A stretch of DNA of 64,000 bases from Taxillus chinensis. Lineage: Eukaryota > Streptophyta > Magnoliopsida > Santalales > Loranthaceae. The stretch spans positions 10,447,343-10,511,342 of the forward strand of contig CM042090.1 of the NCBI GenBank assembly GCA_023512835.1, in the 5' to 3' direction. Position 1 is the stretch's first letter; each line of letters opens with the position of its first letter. Made by a program: the position numbers and the translations under genes. The notes under the pieces are model-generated. The model was not told where the DNA came from. It was given only the letters and a program-made list of their open reading frames with translations, and ran no database searches. Shown here one piece after another: positions 9,501 to 21,300 of the stretch.

Positions 9501-11859
9501 AATTATTTTAACTTTATAATGTTAAATGTTTTAATCTGAAAATAATCTAATATTAAACATATGATTAAAACGTACAATACAACAGTACAACATCTGATTA
9601 AAACAAAATATGGAACATCATCCGGCAAATCGGCGATTAATCGTGGACTAATATCGTAAATATGAGAAAGTGAAAGGGAAAGTAGAGCGATGACCCTAAC
9701 CTGCGCTGCGCCGCGCTTCCCCGGCTCAACCCAGCTGCGCCATTGCCACGGCGTTGGATGAACAAGCCCGACATCTCCAGAGTCAATCGCAGCATAGCAG
9801 TTCCTCGTTTCTTCTCCTACCCGAAAGGTGAATTTCTCTTTATCAATCTTCAATCATCGATGAATCGATCACCGATCACCAGTCTTCATTTGTTTGGTTG
9901 TCAACGCCGCTGCACCTGGAATTCAGATCATTCACCGCCAATTATGAAAATGCTACCGGACTGTTGATCATTAGTAGTTGATTATGATCGCCTGTGTGTG
10001 TGTGTGTTTTTTTCTTTTTTTTCTTTTGGGTTTTAGAGTGCGCCAAAATTCGAAAAATAAATAAAAATAAGAATGGTTTATGCGTCATGAGGTTATGTAT
10101 TCGTAGGCAGATCGTGCATTTCTGTCGTACCTCTGTTGTTCGTTAGCCTTCTTCCTCTTATTAATTTGTTTTTTTTCTTCTTTTGACGTGCTTTAAGATC
10201 GGAACTTTTTTGGGTCATCGAATAGTCTTCGAATTTTGGTTTCATTCCTGGGTTATGCGATCAAAGTGTTCAGCCAATGTTTTGTTGTTATTTTTGCTTT
10301 TCGGGGCTTGTGGGAGGTCAGACTGGTCATTTTATTTTAAGAACAAAAGGAAGAAGTATTGAGCTCAAAGTTAGTCGAGACTTACTGTCAGTTCATATGG
10401 GAACTGGGAAGGATCTATTGAAGTGCAAGCCCTTTTTGAGTTCATTTGTTATGTGACGGATTGTTTGTTTGTCTTGTGTTTTTGAGTTGCAAATTTTGAA
10501 TCGAAAAAGTGATGTATGCAGTATGCGCCTATCAAATTTCAGAAAACCTTGCACTGTTGCAAACTTGTAATTTCACAGAGTATCAGATGTTAGTATGCAA
10601 CTGCAGGAACGTATCTAATCTGTGCTAAGTGTTTCCCCCATGTTAGAGATTAGTTTTGTATATCGTGGACTGGTCTCTTGCAATTAAATTAATTGTGGGG
10701 AAGGCTGCATTCATATTGGACAGCGAGGTCCAAATCCTTCCCGGTCCCCGCCAGTTGCAAGAGCTTCGTCCGTATTTTCCTATTGCAATTGTAATTTCAA
10801 CTTGAAATGTTTCACAAATCCAGCAGCACATTTTGATGATGGCTAAAATGTAGATCCTGTCTTAATGAAAGAGTAACTTTATTAAAGCCCCAAGAAGGTG
10901 ACACAGAGTTTCAATAGATGAACTAAGAAATTGAAATTCTCAGCATACTGGCCTAAAAAACAACTAGAGGAATCTCATGCAGCAGCCACTCCACCCTCCT
11001 GGGTGCCTCTTGCCTGCTCCAAGCCACTATCTCAACGTCCAGAATTCCCCTTTTTGATTCAAGCGAGTCCTAGCACAACAAAAACAAAATTCGATGTTCT
11101 GTTTGGTTCTATGCAGGCTTTTGCCTCCAGTCATTTTGTGGGTTTGGCAGTTTTCAGATTTGCATAAGAATTAGTTTGCCTATTTGATGTAGCCTCTGTT
11201 TCTATGCATTCCTTTCTTTAATTTTTTCTGTTTCCTTTTGGCACTTTTGAGGATTTTTCATCATCCTTTTGTATACTTTTCTCCTTATATATTATATATT
11301 TATCTGTTATGGAAAAATGATGTTTATATAGGCAGGCATGATACAAGTTTTAGAGCTTCACTGCTGTCATGATTACCTGAGTGGTATATATGTAAGCAGC
11401 CAACTTTTTATTGTCTGTCTGAAAAGGCTGATGTATTGACCCTTTTTATTAATTTTGCTAGGTAATAGAAAATTGTTCACACTATGGAAGCTCTACTGAG
11501 TGCTGATACAATTTTAAATTTTGACATATTTATGAATGAATCTGGGAGCAATTTAAACTAAAATTGTGGGAGTGACATTAAGCATATCCCTTTTGAGTTA
11601 TGATTCTTTTAGCACTTTAAAGGCTTGGTTGGGCAATTCCTTGCTGAATATTATTTTAGAAATTTCACCAAACAGACCTTGTACCTGGTTTGGCATACTA
11701 GAGCAAAACTCCCATGACTGCAATGGGTAATTGCTATTTTATTATGTATCTTGTTTCCTAGGTCACCAGAACTGTTGCAATTTTTTATATTTTATTTTAT
11801 CCCTGAACTTTTTAAAATCCGAAGTTCTCATTTTTGCTTAATGTAACCATGATAAGGTG
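9500..11859 (+). other. Probable 5' leader and leader intron of the coiled-coil gene
   Basis: A GC-rich island at 9690-9830 with a good donor (CCGAAAG|GTGAAT near 9828) looks like a 5' untranslated exon. About 2 kb of T-rich intron-like sequence follows and ends at AAG just before the coding exon. A short ORF starts at about 9756 in the leader and is not in frame with the main protein. There is no transcript evidence, so transcription start and splicing are inferred. Nothing else is recognised in the stretch. Confidence 0.4.
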
Positions 11860-14800
11860 ATGGCAACTGCGGAAGAAGCTGACTTGTCAAGTTTGAAGTC
11901 TCAGCTGAATCAAACACATTTGGTGTGGAAGCAAGAAATGGAACAACGTGAAACGCAAGTTGATGTATTGCAAACAAAGCTTTTGGAGGTGAAGGCTTGT
12001 ATAAAAGGATCTGAAGAAAGTTCAAAAAAGGAGTTAGAGGTTCTTTGGCAAAGATTGAAAACTGCTGCGACATTGTTGACCTACTTGAAATCAAAAGCTA
12101 GAATTATGGCTGTTCCACATTTGTCTCATACATCATGTGGAATCAGACAGTTAGAAGGTGTGGGGCTGGTTGACAAAAATGGTACGCCACAAAGCAGTTG
12201 GTCGAGAAATGTTGATCTTTCTTCTTTTGACAGTGTTGATGAGGGGTCATGGACTAAAATTTGTGATCAGCATGGTTCTTTTGATGAACAAGATGAAGCT
12301 TATACTGGTGAAATTCTAAAGTCTGTGCAGATGGTCACAGATGTGATGGAAGTGTTGGTTAAGAGGGTTATTTTGGCAGAGACAGAAACTACCGTTGAGA
12401 AGGAGAGAGTGGCTTTAGGCCAGGAGGAAATAAAAAAGAAGGCTGATCAAATTGACAACATGTCATCAAAGCTGGAAGAGATGGAAAAGTTTGCCCTGGG
12501 TACCAACAGTATTTTGAATGAGATGCGCCAGAGGGTCGAAGATTTGGTTGAAGAAACATCTAGACAAAGGCAAAGAGCTGCAGAAAATGAACAAGAGCTT
12601 TCTCATGTCAAGAGGGACTTTGAGTCGTTAAAATCCTATGTTAGTAGCCTTATTAGTGTTAGAGAAACACTTCTATCATCAGAGAGGCAATTTCAAACGA
12701 TTGAAAGGCTATTTGAACGGTCAGTGTATTCTTTTTCAAGTTTTTCAGAACTAAAAGCTCATCTTAAATTGGTGTTTATAGTTTATGTGGGCATATTATA
12801 TTTATGGTTGATTACACTATTTTTTTCATTGATGCAGTCATGTTCTGTGCTTCAAGCCTTCAACTAATAAAAACTGTGTTAAACCTGATGGTTTCTTAGT
12901 TCATCCATCTCTTGCACTCTGTGCTATGTTCAGTATGCTCCTCTGGGTTTGATGGTCTTGGTCCTCTTGGAGATTAAGTTGCATCTCATCACAATTAAGT
13001 AAATATTAGTTAAGACCTGTGATTGGGGTGCTCAACCTTCATTTCTGAGAAACAATTTCTTCTGAAGTTTAGTTTCATATTGGCTAGTGAATCTTAACGT
13101 TGTTAATGATTATAGGTAACTTTGCAAAACTAGCAGAATTATTTTTTGTTTTTTTGGTTGGTTTCATAAACAAACAGCACTTTAAAAAGATACAACTTAT
13201 CAAGGATTTTGCTTGCATCAGGTCAGTACACAAGGTTCCCATGTCATTTCCTTAAAATTTCATTAGGATGCACTTATAATTTTTTGTTTGTTTTATTTTC
13301 TCCATGTAGTCTTGTTTTCTCTATCACATACATGGTTTGCAATATCAGCCGAGATGTTCGTATCTTGGCCGTTTCAACCAGGTATCGGTAGCTTGCGAGA
13401 CGAGATCTAGGAACAAGATAGCGAATTGGTAGATCACGTTCATCTCATCCAAGTTATCAACTAAGACACCATGCAACGCCGCTATACGGTATGCTCGTCA
13501 TGTCTCAGACGATATCTCAACATCGACTCGCGAGCTGCCAATGCTTTCGTCCAACGAGGATATGTCATAAAAGGCACGTTGACGCAACGCCAGAGGAACG
13601 CTAATGCTATGCGATGCAGCAAACTATAGTGACTATCCTTTCTCTTTTATTCTTGTTCTTCTTTTTAAGCTTTTCCGGTTGATCTTTTTTTCCAATCAAT
13701 ACCTTTTCCTTTCTTGTTCGTGGATTTGCACTGCTTACTGACGATGTTGTTTGCTGCCGACGCCCTTTGTGCACTACTCGCTACTGACGTTGTCGCTGCC
13801 GATCAACGTGAGATAGATATCGATAATTAATTAATTTATTAATTATTAGTATATTAATTGATAATTAATAATTAATTAGTATATTTATTAATACAAGTAG
13901 CATTAATTAATATATTTATTGATAACTAATATGTATATTAATTATTAAGTATACCTTTAATAGATGTAAAAAATTAATAATTATTATATAATAATCTACT
14001 TAAGATTAATTTGTAATTATAATGTTTTAAAAATAATTAATAAGAAATGAAATAATATAATTTAGAGCAATTAGTTTTAATTATTAATAATGCTAAGTGT
14101 ACTAAAAATATATTTGCTAATATTATTAGTTATTTTATTTTATAAATTATTTAATTAACTAAAAATTTAATTTCAAATTATAGTTTTTAACACATTTAGT
14201 TAATTTAATTAAATAGATATTATTAAATTAATATTAAGAGTTATTTTTATTTATAATTAAACATCTGAATTAATAATTACTACAATTTATTCTTAGTATA
14301 ACTTGGTATTTTTATTTTTAATTTGTTAAGTTAATTTGTATAAATTATTTATAAAAATAGCATTAATTTGTATATTAATTGATAAAAATAACATTAGTAT
14401 ATTTATTGATAACTAAAAATTATAGTTAAAATAGTTTAATATGTTTTATGTCTATTAATTTATATTTTACATCTTATTTTTATATAGAAATATTATTAAT
14501 ATAAATTAATTAGTATAAAAATAATATTAATTATTAAATTAATTTAATCAATAATTATAATATTTTTTTATTTTAGAATGACAAATAAAATTAATTATTA
14601 AATTAATTTGACTAACGACTCAATTTGATGGAGTTTATGGCGCGAGTAGGAATGTACTATTCACCCAATCAACAATTATATTCATGAAGTTTTAATGATT
14701 GCTCTTCTCAAAGTTCTAAAGATACGATGGGTTATATATGTAGTACGCTTTACTTTGATAAAGTGTGCACATTTTGATATTCAAATTCTCTACAAATTAA

Positions 14801-16734
14801 TTGCTGCCAATACTTTCTTCATTTTACTGTGAGGAAACTCTAGCAATTGCAGTTCTTCAGCCATAGTATTTTTCAGAATTTTCCTATTAATCTATTGATT
14901 TCATTATACTAGTTGCCAAAATTGTCTTTTGTCATACCACTTGCCATATTGCCATTGGCTCTGCAATCACTGACTATAAATTTCTTTTGCTGAAATTTGT
15001 GATAAATGGAAAAGCAAAATTGAGTGGAGTAGAATTAAGATCAAGATGAACATTTGTGCCATTGCTGGTGTGATTGTTGATCTTTGTTATCATTGCCTTA
15101 TTATTGTCACTATTGTCACTAGTGCTGCTTGTTTGTCCGTTCGGTGCCTCAGGCCAATTGTTGTTCATGTGTTTGGTTATGAAAGAGAGGTAAGTCTTCC
15201 CTTGATTCAATTTCCTTTTACCTTTAGCCTTTCACAAATTTTCCTCTGCCTCTAGTCTTTTAAAACTTTCCTGTACCTTCAGCCTCTCACAATTTCCAAT
15301 CACCTGTGGGTAAAATTCCCTTTTCCTTTACAATATATACCTAGAGAAAAAACCCCATATCCGCTTTACCTTTCAACCAGGTCGACAAGAACAAAAAAAA
15401 GGAATATTCATACCTTTTCACTTGATTGTCATTTGGTCAAGTTCTATTTTTTTTGAAGACGTGTCGTGCATTCTTTTATTTTTGTCATTCCATTTTGGTT
15501 TGTGCACCATTTGATTATCCTCAATTGGCTTTTGGGGTTGCAGTTGCATCAACTTGGATTTACAATCTTCAATTTGATGCAAATTGTAATTTTATTATCT
15601 TAGCTTTACATTTGTTACTTAGCATATTCACAATATGTCAGCGAATTGCCTTTGGAGATATATAGGAACAACTAGGTAAGAGAAATGCACAACTTGGTCA
15701 ATTGAATCATCAAATCTAATTATTTTAATGAAGACAACATATAGTTAGACATAAAAGCATTGACATGGGCTCCATCAAAGTAATACTAAATTTTGATAAA
15801 AAATGTCATTTTTGCATAAATAAGTCTCTCTTCGTAAACTTATATTGAATTAGTAATTCCATTTATTAAAATATTAATATAATATTAATATTTTAATTTA
15901 AAAAATTTGACATCATATGATTGAGATGATGTAGACATTTTTAATTGTCATTTTGTTGATCTTTAAGAGGGAGAACATTTATTTAATGTTGTGTATTAAT
16001 TATTTTTTCAATAATGTGGGATGATAGGGATGGGTCCATGAGAGAATGACATCATGAAAGGTGTCCTTTTGAGGTGAATCTGTAACAGTTGAAAGGTGTT
16101 ATACTGTCTTGTTGGGTTAATTGTCTTTTAATTCATTTCGCATTCCCTTTCACAACTTGAGTGTGTTTTAAGCGGAATCTTCACTAGTGTAAGCAGCATT
16201 CATTTTCCCTTGAACAAACTAGGTATCTTGGAAGAATTGGAGCTTAATAATTGATTATCTAATTCGTTATCAAGGGCTGAACTCGCGAGCCTTTTGGAAG
16301 TGCAAGGGGTCTATTCATATTCCCTGAAAAAAAAGAAAAAGTATTATATGACTGAACATCTCAGGCTTAAGCTGAACTTTCGGTTGTCTTGAATTTCCCT
16401 TGCATCAATTATGATTTGACCATATTCATGTCCTATTTCATATTATACCTGACTGAATTCGATGAAACAACTTTTCTGTCTGTCTGATTATTATTGTTGT
16501 TGTTATTATTACTATTATTTAACTTTTTGTCCATTCTTCTCATTGTTGATAAGCAGGCTGGTGGCAAAAACAACACAGTTGGAGGGCGAAAAAATGCAGA
16601 AAGAAAGTGAAGTTCAGAAACTTATGGAGGAGAATGTTAGGTTGAGTGCTCTTCTAGACAAGAAAGAGGCTCAGCTTTTGGCCATGAATGAACAATGCAA
16701 GGTAATGGCCCTGAGCGCATCAAATGACATCTGA
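11860..16734 (+). CDS. Plant coiled-coil protein, 345 aa, two coding exons
   Basis: Exons are 11860-12719 and 16557-16734. The donor CG|GTCAGT and acceptor AAGCAG|G join an Arg codon in frame (..RLFER-LVAKTTQLE..), giving 345 residues. The ATG at 11860 starts MATAEEADLSS and is the first ATG in the exon. The protein is almost entirely heptad-rich and charged: one coiled coil at about residues 8-80, a Ser/Gly-rich linker at about 85-145 (HTSCGIRQLEG and SSFDSVDEGSW), then long coiled coils to the C-terminus, which ends CKVMALSASNDI. No catalytic or membrane motif is seen. It looks like a plant-specific coiled-coil protein of unknown function, possibly a scaffold or tether; I do not recognise the family. 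The 3.8-kb intron is swollen by AT-rich DNA. A polyadenylation signal AATAAA is at 17114. Confidence 0.85.
13380..14640. other. Insertion-like block in the coiled-coil gene intron: GC-richer head, extreme AT tail
   Basis: Within the intron, 13380-13640 is GC-richer (CTTGCGAGACGAGATC, GACGCAACGCCAGAGG). From about 13825 to 14620 there is almost only A and T, built of ATTAATTAAT-type words with TAGTATATTTATTGATAACT recurring. The sharp composition change suggests inserted DNA, but no terminal repeats or duplication were found. Confidence 0.4.
14640..16556. other. Remainder of intron, no recognised element
   Basis: T-rich intronic sequence with short open frames on both strands (for example near 15050-15250) that lack protein-like features. 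A polypyrimidine tract of ATT/TTG words precedes the acceptor at 16556. Confidence 0.55.
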
Positions 16735-17187
16735 TTGAGGCGGCCAGATTTGTTGGGCTGCCACTTCCTGCTTGCTTCAACTGTGGCTCAAACCCAGCGG
16801 CTGACTGGCAGCTCAGAAAGTAGTTCACGTTGGAGTTTGCGTTTGGGCTCTGAATTTCTTTCCTCACGATGTGCCATTTGCGAGCACCCTGAGATTTGAG
16901 TGTAGCGGTTCTATTTACTCTGTGCTATTGGTGAATAGAAAAACTGGACTGACTAAATCTATTTTATTTGTAATTGAAATATGTAGAACGTGGTGTTTGT
17001 AAGCAAGGGAACAGGTGTGTTCTGCCGATTTCTGTAAAATCGTTGGATCTCATTGCATTTTTGTAATTGCAATATGCAAACATGATGCATTTGATCATTG
17101 TTGTGGTTGCTCTAATAAAGCTCCCTTTTAACTCATCCTCTATATTAATCCTGCACCAGACTACACTTTTTAGCTTTGAAAATTATG

Positions 17188-17190
<3 letters not shown>

Positions 17191-17232
<42 letters not shown>
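17191..17232. repeat. (TA)n microsatellite, ~42 bp
   Basis: An uninterrupted TA dinucleotide run just downstream of the coiled-coil gene's poly(A) signal. Confidence 0.95.
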
Positions 17233-17235
<3 letters not shown>

Positions 17236-17986
17236 TAATATATATTGTTATCCATTAAAGGCCTTATTGTGATTATCTGTAAGCCTTCTAATTTTAAGCA
17301 ATGGCCCTCCTTGAGCAGCCCAATTTCTTAGTCCTCTTGAATGAAAATTTGGTTTCGATTGTATATAGAGTCAGCGCATAGAATATAGTATTTAAAATAA
17401 TTGAAAACAAAAAATCAGACTTAAAAATGAATTGAGCTTTTAATATAATTTAAATTTGAACTAAATACAGTGAAAAATTAAAATTAAAATTGAATCAAAT
17501 TAATTTGAAATTTAATGGAATTAATTTGGACCAATATCTTAAAAACATTTATTCATATTGTTGTACAAATACTAAGTTTTTTTAAAAAGCAATGTAACAT
17601 GGTGGATTTTATTTTTACTTTATACTTTTTTTTCATTTTGCATGTAGTTGAGTTTTTTTTAAATTTTTTTTTTTACGTTTTTTTAGGGTTTGTATGTATT
17701 CTTTGGGCGATCTTTGTTATTTATTCCTTTAGGAGGTTGTCAAGTTGTCTTTTTTGAGTGATTATTATTTCTTTGTTATAATTATGCATTGTGTAATTTT
17801 TATTTAATAAAGTTTGTTTTATTTATAATTTTTTTAACTTTTTTTTAAGGGCGAGTTTGGAATAAATTAGGAGAATGTGGGCTCAAGAAGATTTTTTTTT
17901 TTGGGTCCTAAACAAACTATCATATTTATCAAATCTCAAATGTGAAGTAGTCGTTAACCCGTGAGAGTTCTGTTTTGTAGAGCCCA
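17233..17986. other. Intergenic spacer and promoter side of MSRA5
   Basis: AT-rich spacer of about 0.75 kb between the two plus-strand genes. No clear TATA box was picked out with confidence; the GC content rises from about 17940 into the MSRA5 first exon. Confidence 0.45.
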
Positions 17987-18298
17987 ATGAAGCCGCCGGC
18001 GGGTACAAGTTTGTTTTTGGCTTTCCTACTCGTTGCTTCATCGGCGATCGCAGCATCATGCATCCGACTTCCGGATCGGACATCATCGTCGTCATCGGAA
18101 AGCAGCGGCTCCAAGGATCGACTCAGCCGTCCTCTGAGGACGGCCGTCTTCGCCCTCGGCAGCTTCTGGAGATCCGAAGCCGCTTTCGGATGCGTGAGTG
18201 GCGTTGTTCGGACCACCGCTGGCTACGCCGGTGGATCCAAGATCAACCCCGACTACAGAAGCCCAGGCGATCACGCCGAGTCCGTCCAGGTTGCGCTC

Positions 18299-18339
<41 letters not shown>

Positions 18340-21300
18340 CCAATTCCAATGTTGGTTAGTTAGATTTGATTTGCACATGTAAGTAGATCTGTAGTGATTG
18401 AGGGTCTCAAAGGTAATGAATTCGGTTCCGCTGTTTGGGGTCACATTCGGTTTCGGAGGACATAAGGAAAAATTGTTTGGATTTAGGGAAGCCCAGAAGT
18501 ATGGAAATTGTTAAACCTTTCAATGCATTACTTGTTGCTTGGAGGAATAGTTATGTATGATGAGTGGGTGACTGCTGCATTACGATTTTTGTTATTTTAA
18601 ATGTGTTTGGCTCAGGTTTAATCGGTGTGTTGACTTGACTATAATAATAGGTTGTTTGGCGTTTGCATAATCAGCTTAAACCACTTTAATAAGCTCTTTT
18701 TGGGACAATAGATTCTGGGTTTAAGCTGAAAGCATATTAATTCTTAGGAAAAGGGGTTTTTCCTTCACTTTGCAAATACCATATTCAATTTTTTAAAAGT
18801 GAATTAGAAAAAGAAAAAGAAAACTCCCTAATACTGTCTTTATTTTCTGGCCTTACTTTCCCCTCAAACCAAACTAGTCACGGATCCCAAATAACTGCTA
18901 CTTGGTATACGGATGGCCAATCTAGGTTTGACACATGAATCGTTATGTGAGATCAAATGCACAAGCAGGCATGCACTTGAGTCAACAATCTATTTCACTC
19001 ATAGTAAAAACCTGTGGGGTTTTCCTTTTCATCGATGTTGTAGTGACTGATGCTTTGGTCTTTGTTTATTACTGCCATTTTTTGTAATGCATCACCCTAA
19101 TTCATTCCATGACAGCAATAGTTGTTCAAAGGAACACCATAGGCCATAGATATTTTCACTGAAATTATCATAGCTTTTCATAAAAACATTTGTGAGCTTT
19201 ATCTTTTTAATGTGGTACATGCTCCACACCAACTCTAGAGCCATCGATCTTTTCTAGCGTCATAGCATTAGTGGATGCTGATACACTAGGTTTAGGCTGG
19301 ACATCTATCTAATGGTAATGGGAAAAAATAGGTAGTACTCTTTCCAAAAACCTTTTGATATCCATCCAAGTTTGCTAGCATCCTGTTATTACCTACTTTT
19401 TGACAATTTAAAGGCATGAATGTGTACATGCTTAAACCACAAGCACAATGGGGCATTGCCTACAAAATTTAAAAGATGCACCTTTACCCAGTTGCAAAAC
19501 AAATGAAGCCTTGTAATACATTTTGTGTTGCTTCTCGTAGTAGTCATGAAATGTATTATGTGTTGAGGACCTTGATTAGGGTCCAATAACAAATATTTTT
19601 TTTTAATTTAATCCTCTCACAGAATTAAGTTTTTCTCCATTTGCCACCTTCACAACAAACTTTTCTATGATAGTCTCGTATTTTATTTTAAAATTTTAAA
19701 TTATTTAATACAATTCGCTCCTTACTTTACCCAAAATCCCCTCACTCCTATTCCATGGTATTCTCAAGATTTGAAAGCAAAACCTTCATCAAAGGTAAGA
19801 TTGCATCTGTCATTAGCATATCTCATGGGGATTCGTATTCCAACCTTCCTTATTATATTTGCGTTGATGAAATTGCGAGAGAAATCAGAATTTATCAATA
19901 TCGAAACCTCAAAAGTATCAATCCATGCCTTGAGCCTCATAGTCGATGGCTTTGAGACTTCAGACATGACTTCAAGAGATAACTCTTTTTTGCAAATATC
20001 TTTATCCAATTCAATCATCATGAACACTTCCGCATCACTAGTGGCGACGTCTACATCCAAATCGCTAATCATCGATCATAAATATCTTCTAAGTTCGACA
20101 TTGATGATCTTTGCTCTAATTCTTCTCGCATTTGAAGCAAAGATCCTCCTCTCTCCTTAAACTTTTTATACAAAAGTTTTTTAACTTCTTTACTGTCCCT
20201 CTCGGATACATCCTATATGGATCCCTTTGCTATTCTAGAGTCTTCAATAAGCTCTAATTTGGGATTAATACCCCTTCTTTAATCTGCCTTCTTTTGTTGT
20301 AGTTGATATCTTTTATAATCTCATCCATCATCATAACTTTGGTTAGTCTTTGGATTGCTTCAGTTTCAGCTCTTTTGCTATTCATAACTTCATTTTTTTT
20401 AATAAAGGTTTCCAGCATTGTCTCCTCCGACTATCCCTTGACTAAAATTTGGAGTCGGCGAAACATCTCAATAAACCGCTACTTTTCCTTCTTGTTTGAG
20501 CTTGATAAGTTGTCTATGATGGTTGACAATTGGTGACGGTTCCCATTGAGATGGAGATCATGTTGGAAGGTTGTCCATCCTATTCGTCGACCATCATGCT
20601 CATATTGAGCCTTAATTCATCTCCACCAACTATTAGCCTTAGTAGATGCAGCTTGTTGTAACCCAATTGGCACAAGCAACCTCAAATACCCTAAAGTAAT
20701 GATTTACTTTGTCCAACTACTCATATGGATCACTTCTTTTGAAGTGCATAGATTCATTTTTTTAGCTTCCTAGGTCCCCGACTTTAGAGTCTCTTACTTT
20801 GCCTATCACCTTCAAAGTCATCAACACCTCTCCTTAGTTTCCATTGCTGTCCATGAAGCGGTTTTCAGTTGCAAGGTGTTATGTAGAATCTTTTATCTTC
20901 TTTAGAATCTTCTTTATCTTCTATCTTGCCTTTGAAAGCAGATTTGTGCAACCATTGCTTCACCCCATAGGGCCCACTCTCCACATGACCACCTTGCCTA
21001 AACCCACGACAGTTGTGGGTTGGTTTGAGCTCATCTTCACCATCAGTTGAGTAGTCTGTCTTGCGCCACAATCTACATAATCCTCATTTGTCCTCTTGTT
21101 TGCTACTAGCAGATGATTAAGTTTCTTAATTGTCTTATTGTTTGACCTATTCGGATGTGCCATGTATTCCATCAAATCAAATATGGATTTAAAATTTCGA
21201 TCTTGATTCTCTAAGGCTTCAAGCCGTTATTTGTTTGTTCTTGTTTCTTCCCCCATAGATCTTTGTGAGGAATGAATATGAAGAACGATGAAGCTCTCAC

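Noticed and set aside
9743..9967. Leader ORF as an N-terminal exon of the coiled-coil protein
   Set aside because: Splicing its donor at about 9828 to the acceptor before 11857 does not keep frame with MATAEEAD; it is more likely untranslated leader.
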